Source of the DNA: an uncultured Lachnospiraceae bacterium
Lineage (GTDB): Bacteria > Bacillota > Clostridia > Lachnospirales > Lachnospiraceae
Length of the DNA stretch: 11,199 nucleotides
Direction: 5' to 3'
Assembly: GCA_910585935.1 (NCBI GenBank)
Contig: CAJUHN010000113.1
Coordinates: 1 to 11,199, forward strand
Shown here piece after piece: positions 6,320-11,199 of this stretch. Every line of letters starts with the position of its first letter. Position 1 is the stretch's first letter. A program made the position numbers and the translations under genes. The notes beneath the pieces are model-generated. The model worked only from the letters and a program-made list of their open reading frames with translations, searched no databases and was not told where the DNA came from.

Positions 6320-6748
6320 CAGGATACCTCCCTCAAATATAAGACATCTTTATCGTTCATTTAATTCTTTCCACTTTATATAAATTAAAAATACTACAAT
6401 GCATATCTGAAAATCTGCTTTTCATGGGTACATAATTCCAAAAAGGGAAAAAACTTTATATATAATTTCTATATTAACTCTAAAAATATAATAAATAACT
6501 GTTTATTTAAATAATCTTATAATTTTTAATATATATATAATTTATTTTACCATTTTTATCCTTATTTACTAATTCCTATATAATTATTCATAAATTTATT
6601 TTATTTATAAAATATTTCAATAATTAACTTATAAAATCAGACATAATTCTTAATTCTTTCATCTATTATAATTTCAAAGAATAAACTATTCATTTGTGAT
6701 CATTATATCATATAGCTTTTATAGAAACAAATTTTTTTTAAATTTTAT
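6320..6748. other. AT-rich divergent intergenic region
   Basis: About 430 bases of very AT-rich DNA between the acetyltransferase and hydrolase genes, which are transcribed away from each other. It holds the acetyltransferase ribosome binding site and must hold its promoter, but no well-spaced pair of hexamers stands out. TTGTAG and TATAAA occur on the minus strand near 6375-6400, with spacing too short to be convincing. No RNA gene is recognised. Confidence 0.5.
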
Positions 6749-6777
6749 TTGTAAGTGCTAAACATTTGGACTATAAT
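6749..6777 (+). promoter_or_regulatory. Sigma-A promoter of the alpha/beta hydrolase gene
   Basis: TTGTAA (6749-6754), 17 bases, then a perfect TATAAT (6772-6777). Transcription should start near 6784, about 40 bases before the ATG at 6824. The promoter overlaps an upstream in-frame GTG at 6755, which rules that codon out as the start. Confidence 0.8.
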
Positions 6778-6823
6778 AAAGATAATTACTTTTATTTACA
6801 TCACCACCAGAAGGAGAATATAT

Positions 6824-7777
6824 ATGAAAACAAAATATAAATTAATCACCGCTTCTGTTATCACAACTTTAACTGCTGCCAGCATTACCGCTTTAAATAA
6901 AATGATTTTTATTTCTTCCACATATAAAGAAACCTTATCACAAAATAAAGGGCTAATTTATAAATGGAGATTTGGAGATATTTATTATACAAAAAGAGGA
7001 GAAGGAAAACCTCTTTTACTCATTCATGATCTCATTTTAGGAAGCAGTGACTATGAATGGAAAGAAATGATAGATACATTATCTTCTAATTATACTGTCT
7101 ATACTATAGATTTATTAGGATTTGGTCGTTCCGATAAGCCCAACATCACCTATACAAATTACTTATATGTTCAACTTCTAGGTGACTTCATTAAAAATGT
7201 GATTGGCAGAAGAACAGATGTTATTTTCTCTGGCTCTTCCTGTTCTATTGGTATTATGACCTGCTGCAATGACAATTCCTTATTTGACCATATAATGCTT
7301 ATCAACCCTGATTCTATTTTAAAAACAAATCAACTTCCAAATAAAAAAACTAAAATACTAAAATTTTTAATTGAATGTCCTATTATAGGCACTCTCACTT
7401 ATAATATTATGGCAAGTAAACACTTTATAACAGAAGACTTTCTCATTCATTACATGGCTTCACCCAGCACTTTATCCAATAAAATCATTTATGCTTATCA
7501 TGAATCTGCTCACTTACATGGAGCTGATTCAAAATATATCTTTTCAAGTATTATCAGTAATTATACAAATTTTAGTATATCTCATAAATTAAAAGATATC
7601 AACAATAGTATTTGTATTTTAGGCGGCAGTGAAGAAAATTATATTGAACAGACGATAAAAGATTATCAAGATCGAAACCAAATTATAGAATCTTTTCTCA
7701 TTCCTCATTGCAAACATTTCCCTCAATTAGAACAACCAGAAGAATTTTTAAAACAATGTCAAGTTTTCTTCTCTTAA
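6824..7777 (+). CDS. Membrane-anchored alpha/beta hydrolase
   Basis: Predicted hydrolase of 317 residues with an N-terminal hydrophobic segment (about 7-25) after a short basic start, suggesting a signal anchor with the enzyme outside the membrane. The fold is shown by DLLGFGRSDKP (96-106), the nucleophile elbow GSSCS (137-141, nucleophile S139) and H298 in CKHFPQLEQPEEF. The acid is probably Glu (E270 or E271, in GGSEEN) rather than Asp. Two signature glycines are replaced: the oxyanion motif HG is H68-D69, and the last Gly of GxSxG is Ser. From memory, related clostridial proteins share the HD form. The substrate is unknown. AAGGAG (6811-6816) lies 7 bases before the ATG. The gene runs against the replication direction inferred for this region and ends 5 bases before a long hairpin repeat. 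Confidence 0.87.
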   Translation: MKTKYKLITASVITTLTAASITALNKMIFISSTYKETLSQNKGLIYKWRFGDIYYTKRGEGKPLLLIHDLILGSSDYEWKEMIDTLSSNYTVYTIDLLGFGRSDKPNITYTNYLYVQLLGDFIKNVIGRRTDVIFSGSSCSIGIMTCCNDNSLFDHIMLINPDSILKTNQLPNKKTKILKFLIECPIIGTLTYNIMASKHFITEDFLIHYMASPSTLSNKIIYAYHESAHLHGADSKYIFSSIISNYTNFSISHKLKDINNSICILGGSEENYIEQTIKDYQDRNQIIESFLIPHCKHFPQLEQPEEFLKQCQVFFS

Positions 7778-7782
7778 TAGAA

Positions 7783-8038
7783 AATGAAATAATGGTTTAG
7801 AGTAGAGTACATTTTAGACAAAGGTTCACTAAGGCAAAGTGCTATTCCAACGAAACCACGCTCTCGCTCCGTTCCAGACGTAGCGGTACTAAATTCGCCG
7901 TTTCGCTTCTTGCGAAACCGCTCATTAAGTACCAACGTCTTCCAAGGGGTTTCTTTTGGAATAGCACTTTGTCTTAGTTCGTTTATTTCTATTCTGCGAA
8001 AAGAAACCACATCTTCAATTAAAAACTATTATTTCATT
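7783..8038. repeat. Hairpin repeat copy B (long, nearly complete inverted repeat)
   Basis: Nested arms span the whole element. AATGAAATAATGGTTT (7783-7798) faces AAACTATTATTTCATT (8023-8038), 15 of 16 pairing. The main arm 7830-7850 faces 7956-7976 with 20 of 21 pairing, including AAAGTGCTATTCCAA. The next part pairs with bulges (AGACGTAGCGGTACT against AGTACCAACGTCT). The tip is GTTTCGC (7900-7906), TTCTT, GCGAAAC (7912-7918). It begins 5 bases after the hydrolase stop, so it may end or protect that transcript. A 78-codon minus-strand frame inside it is judged spurious. No target-site duplication is clear. Confidence 0.88.
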
Positions 8039-8108
8039 ATACATCGACATAATAGTGTTACAAAATTATCTTCTTTTTTATCATAAAACAAATTTTTAAA
8101 AATTAGCC

Positions 8109-8262
8109 TATAATACAAACTAGCTTAAAGCAAAGACATCGGCACTAAGCAAACAGACCATAAAGGTCTGTGCGCTTAGTACCGCTACGTCTGGAACGAA
8201 GCGAGAACGCGGCTTCGTTGGAATACGTCTTTGCTTTATAGCGAACCTTTGATCCTTTGACA
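8109..8262. repeat. Hairpin repeat copy C (opposite orientation to B)
   Basis: The right part (8178-8225) is nearly the reverse complement of the left arm of copy B, including AGTACCGCTACGTCTGGAAC. Outer arms AAAGCAAAGAC (8127-8137) and GTCTTTGCTTT (8227-8237) pair perfectly. CACTAAGC and GCTTAGT pair inside them, and ACAGACC/GGTCTGT forms the tip. AACGAAGC/GCTTCGTT makes a side hairpin, so the left arm has lost a segment. AAACTAG lies at 8117-8123, with TATAAT just before it at 8109-8114. It sits 18 bases past the rsmG stop and may act on that transcript end. The 8039-8108 gap between B and C holds AT-rich DNA only. Confidence 0.85.
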
Positions 8263-8279
8263 AACCTATCACCTATCTT

Positions 8280-9005
8280 TTATTTTAAAGGTTCTTTCTC
8301 TGGCAATCCTGCTTTTCTAGGATACTTTTTATTTGTTTCTTTTATCTTCTTTACTATTATTAGCCCTCTCTCAATTTCACTCTCTGGAAGTTGAAAGAAC
8401 ACCATATCTTCCACTTTTCCACCTAATATCTCTATCGCATGTTCTGCCTGTTTTTTTTCTATCTCTCCCTTTGCAGATTTATAAGAAATAAAATATCCTC
8501 CCACTTTTGCAAAAGGAATACAATATTCAGATAATATGGAAAGATTTGCCACTGCTCTGGAAACACAGATGTCAAATCCCTCTCGATATCCCTCTGCCCT
8601 AGCTATATCCTCTGCTCTCCCATGAATCGCCTCTATATTTGTTAATTCTAATTCCTGTATTACCTCATTTAAAAAACTTACTCTCTTTTTTAAAGAATCT
8701 AATAATACCACTTTCCAATGTGGAAATAAAATTTTTAGTGGTATTCCGGGAAATCCCGCTCCAGTTCCTATATCTATCAGTTTTAATTCTTTTTGTTCTT
8801 TTATTACGCCTGCTTTTACAAAAGATAAACTATCTATAAAATGTTTTTGTACTACTTCCTCCCACTCTGTAATAGCAGTTAAATTCATCACCTTATTTCT
8901 CTCTATCAATAGTTCATAATATTTTATAAATTGTTCTTGTTGCTTTTCTGTTATTTTTAAATTCCAACTTTCTAATTTTCTAGAAAAAGATGAGATATCT
9001 TGCAT
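8280..9005 (-). CDS. rsmG: 16S rRNA (guanine-527-N7)-methyltransferase RsmG
   Basis: Transfers methyl from S-adenosylmethionine to N7 of G527 in 16S rRNA; the family was formerly GidB. The 241 residues match the usual length. Visible motifs are NLTAI (41-45), KHFIDSL (54-60), the SAM loop DIGTGAGFPGIPL (78-90), DSLKKRVSFL (103-112) and SRAVA (149-153). The C-terminal YPRKAGLPEKEPL (228-240) is typical of the family. The gene follows mnmG with a 16-base gap, so they should be cotranscribed. The ATG has AAAGGA very close and an AGAAAGG further upstream; the start fits the family N-terminus. Loss of this enzyme gives low-level streptomycin resistance in other bacteria. Confidence 0.97.
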   Translation of the reverse strand: MQDISSFSRKLESWNLKITEKQQEQFIKYYELLIERNKVMNLTAITEWEEVVQKHFIDSLSFVKAGVIKEQKELKLIDIGTGAGFPGIPLKILFPHWKVVLLDSLKKRVSFLNEVIQELELTNIEAIHGRAEDIARAEGYREGFDICVSRAVANLSILSEYCIPFAKVGGYFISYKSAKGEIEKKQAEHAIEILGGKVEDMVFFQLPESEIERGLIIVKKIKETNKKYPRKAGLPEKEPLK

Positions 9006-9021
9006 TTCCTTTTATACCTTT

Positions 9022-10905
9022 CTAATGTTTTCTTCTTTGTTGTTCTAAATAGATTAATAAGACACTGATATCTGCAGGGGATACACCTGAGATTCTAGAT
9101 GCCTGTCCAATAGAAACTGGTTTATATAAATTCAACTTTTGTGTAGCTTCTTTTCTTAACCCTTCCACTTTATTGTAATCAAAATCGGGATCTAATCTCT
9201 TCTTCTCTAATTTCTGAAATTGTTCTACTTGTTTTAATTGTCTTTTTATATACCCCTCATATTTAATATTGATATTCACTTGTTCTATCACATCATATGG
9301 CAATGGTATTCTGTTTTCATCTATTTCTTCTAACATCTCATAAGAAAGTTCTGGTCTTCGGATTAATTCTGCTAATGTTGTTCCTGTTTTTAAAGGTGTA
9401 CTCTGAAATCTTTCCAGCAATTTTTGTACTTTTTCATTAGCGCCCACTGCTACCTGCTCTAACCGTTTTATTTCCGCCTCAATTAGAGCTTCTTTTTTCT
9501 TTACCTGCAAATATCTCTCTTCACTCAATAATCCAACCTTATATCCTATCTCAGACAACCTTAAATCTGCATTATCTTGTCTTAACAATAATCGATATTC
9601 TGCTCTTGATGTCATCATACGATAAGGTTCTTTATTCTCTTTTGTGACTAAATCATCAATTAATACTCCAATATATGCCTGTGATCGATCCAAAATAATT
9701 TCTTCTTTTCCCAATACCTTTAAAGCTGCGTTGATTCCAGCGATTAATCCTTGTGCTGCTGCCTCCTCATAACCAGAACTTCCATTAAATTGTCCCCCAC
9801 TGTAAAGCCCTTCTATATTTTGAAACTCTAGAGTAGGCTTTAATTGTCTGGGATCGATACAGTCATATTCAATCGCATATGCATTTCTCACGATTTCCAC
9901 ATTTTCCAGTCCAGGAACTGTGCGATACATAGCATATTGCACATCTTCTGGAAGAGAACTAGACATTCCACCCAAATACATTTCATTTGTATATAATCCT
10001 TCTGGTTCAATAAAAACATGATGTCTTTCTTTATCTGCAAATTTTACTACTTTATCCTCTATAGAAGGGCAATATCTAGGACCAGTTCCCTCTATCGCCC
10101 CAGAAAATAGTGGACTCCTATCTAAATTTTCACGAATGATTTTATGTGTCTCCTCATTAGTATAAGTCAACCAACAAGAAACTTGTTCCTTTTGAATACT
10201 CTCTGGATCAGTGGAAAAAGAAAATGGAACGATCTTTTCATCTCCTTTTTGTTCCTCCAGTTTTGAAAAATCAATACTTCTCTTGTCCACTCTAGCAGGT
10301 GTTCCTGTTTTAAATCGATACATTTCAATTCCTAGAGCTTTTAAAGAATCTGTCAAATGATTCGCAGCCTGCAATCCATTTGGCCCTGTTTCATTGCTCA
10401 CCTCCCCATAAATACATCTCGCTTTCAAATATGTTCCTGTTGCCAATATTACTGCTTTACAAACATATTTTGCCCCAGAAAATGTCTTTATCCCCACAAT
10501 TTTTTTATCTTCCACACATAATTCTACAACTTCTGCCTGTCGAATAGTAAGATTTTCTGTATTTTCTAATGTTTTTCTCATCTCTTTGGTATATTCCTGC
10601 TTATCCGCCTGTGCCCTCAGAGAATGTACCGCTGGTCCTTTAGATTCATTTAACATCTTAGACTGAATAAATGTTTTATCAATATTTTTTCCCATTTCTC
10701 CGCCCAAAGCATCAACTTCTCTCACTAAATGTCCCTTTGAACTACCTCCGATATTAGGATTGCAAGGCATTAAAGCAATACTATCCACACTCACAGTAAA
10801 CATAATTGTGGATAACCCCAATCTAGCTGCCGCCAAAGCCGCTTCACAGCCTGCATGACCTGCTCCTACTACTACAATATCATATTCCTCTTCCAAATAT
10901 GGCAT
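9022..10905 (-). CDS. mnmG: tRNA uridine-5-carboxymethylaminomethyl modification enzyme MnmG
   Basis: FAD-dependent subunit that works with the GTPase MnmE to modify U34 of the wobble position in certain tRNAs; formerly GidA. The 627 residues match the family. The Rossmann loop VVVGAGHAGCEAALAAARLG is at 11-30, a conserved Cys is in MPCNPNIGG (C48), and the first GidA signature GPRYCPSIEDK is at 275-285 with C279. The second signature GGQFNGSSGYEEAAAQG is at 370-386. The C-terminal helical region, which binds MnmE and tRNA, is complete to SPADISVLLIYLEQQRRK. The ATG at 10905 has GAGGA (10913-10917) 7 bases before it. mnmE normally lies just upstream, but the 294 bases to the window edge hold repeats instead and mnmE is not seen. 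Confidence 0.98.
   Translation of the reverse strand: MPYLEEEYDIVVVGAGHAGCEAALAAARLGLSTIMFTVSVDSIALMPCNPNIGGSSKGHLVREVDALGGEMGKNIDKTFIQSKMLNESKGPAVHSLRAQADKQEYTKEMRKTLENTENLTIRQAEVVELCVEDKKIVGIKTFSGAKYVCKAVILATGTYLKARCIYGEVSNETGPNGLQAANHLTDSLKALGIEMYRFKTGTPARVDKRSIDFSKLEEQKGDEKIVPFSFSTDPESIQKEQVSCWLTYTNEETHKIIRENLDRSPLFSGAIEGTGPRYCPSIEDKVVKFADKERHHVFIEPEGLYTNEMYLGGMSSSLPEDVQYAMYRTVPGLENVEIVRNAYAIEYDCIDPRQLKPTLEFQNIEGLYSGGQFNGSSGYEEAAAQGLIAGINAALKVLGKEEIILDRSQAYIGVLIDDLVTKENKEPYRMMTSRAEYRLLLRQDNADLRLSEIGYKVGLLSEERYLQVKKKEALIEAEIKRLEQVAVGANEKVQKLLERFQSTPLKTGTTLAELIRRPELSYEMLEEIDENRIPLPYDVIEQVNINIKYEGYIKRQLKQVEQFQKLEKKRLDPDFDYNKVEGLRKEATQKLNLYKPVSIGQASRISGVSPADISVLLIYLEQQRRKH
10807..10815 (-). 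promoter_or_regulatory. Perfect DnaA-box sequence inside mnmG
   Basis: The minus strand reads TTATCCACA, the consensus DnaA box. It also encodes Leu-Ser-Thr of the conserved mnmG N-terminus, so it may be chance. A one-mismatch copy, CTATCCACA, lies on the plus strand at 10781-10789. Confidence 0.35.
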
Positions 10906-10958
10906 AATTTATTCCTCTTTCCTTCTGTCACATTTCCATGTTTATCTTTCTCTCATTT

Positions 10959-11181
10959 TAAGTAACAATCCACCATTTTTTATCCCATTATTATCATAAA
11001 ACTCTCTTTCCAAAAACTAGAACCGCCAACCTAACCAGCGGGGGCAAGGGAGTATTCCATAAAAAACCTCTAAATAACAATCCACCCTTTTTATCCCCAT
11101 TCTCATCTTCAATCCCTCTTTCCAAAAACTAGAACCGCCAACCGACCAGCGGAGGCAAGGAAGTATTCCATAAGAAGCCCC
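10959..11181. repeat. Two tandem copies of a ~111 bp unit upstream of mnmG
   Basis: The units 10959-11070 and 11071-11181 share, in the same order, TAA.TAACAATCCACC, CTCTTTCCAAAAACTAGAAC, CGCCAACC, CCAGCGG.GGCAAGG and AGTATTCCATAA. They differ by small substitutions and indels. Each contains the AAACTAG start (11014-11020 and 11126-11132) and the beginning of the hairpin repeat, so these are also copies E and D of that family. Confidence 0.85.
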
Positions 11182-11199
11182 TTGGAAGACGTCGGCACT
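11126..11199. repeat. Hairpin repeat copy D (cut by the window edge)
   Basis: After AAACTAG the sequence runs into TATTCCATAAGAAGCCCC and GGAAGACGTCGGCACT, the same arm as copies A and B. It is identical to copy A over 25 bases (11164-11188). The second arm would lie beyond 11199. Copy E, in the preceding unit (11014-11070), breaks off after AGTATTCCATAA. Confidence 0.8.

Noticed and set aside
6755..6823. Upstream in-frame extension of the hydrolase
   Set aside because: It would start within the promoter, before the predicted transcription start. The ATG at 6824 has a good AAGGAG.
7774..8010. Minus-strand open frame of 78 codons
   Set aside because: It lies inside the long inverted repeat B and overlaps the hydrolase stop. 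No protein-like features or ribosome binding site are seen.

Overview
The window looks like the origin-proximal part of a low-GC Firmicutes chromosome, probably a clostridial (Lachnospiraceae-like) species. The grounds are AT-rich DNA, strong GGAGG-type ribosome binding sites, an mnmG-rsmG gene pair, and a cluster of ParB-type parS sites. In this phylum the usual order leaving oriC is mnmE, mnmG, rsmG, (noc), parA, parB. On that basis oriC should lie beyond the right edge and the parAB genes, if in their usual place, beyond the left edge. The minus-strand genes (mnmG, rsmG, acetyltransferase, two-component pair) would then be co-directional with replication. Species identity is an inference; no rRNA gene is present to test it.

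Layout, left to right. Positions 1-290 hold a tandem array of four 66-70 bp units, each a near-palindromic 18-mer (ATGTTTCACATGAAACAT or its reverse complement) in a pyrimidine-only or nearly pyrimidine-only linker. A fifth isolated copy lies at 3555-3572. Positions 650-800 hold a decayed hairpin repeat. Positions 986-3430 are an accessory stretch: a broken IS4-type transposase, a minus-strand remnant of a serine recombinase C-terminus, one intact ORF resembling a PD-(D/E)XK restriction endonuclease with its own terminator and no methyltransferase, and a broken IS3-type transposase.

Positions 3689-5423 encode a soluble coiled-coil DegS-like histidine kinase and an overlapping DegU-like NarL/LuxR response regulator, both on the minus strand. 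A GNAT acetyltransferase (minus, 5858-6319) is divergent from a membrane-anchored alpha/beta hydrolase (plus, 6824-7777), which has a clear sigma-A promoter. The hydrolase converges on rsmG, and the 500 bp between them is filled by two related long hairpin repeats in opposite orientation. mnmG and rsmG form a tight tRNA/rRNA-modification operon. The right edge holds two tandem copies of a roughly 111 bp unit that carries the start of the same hairpin repeat.

The housekeeping core (parS, mnmG-rsmG) seems to have been opened by inserted or accumulated genes and repeats. The most notable signals are the parS array with an asymmetric CA/TG centre, the hairpin repeat family with at least five partial or complete copies here, and the solitary restriction-endonuclease-like gene in a bed of dead mobile elements.
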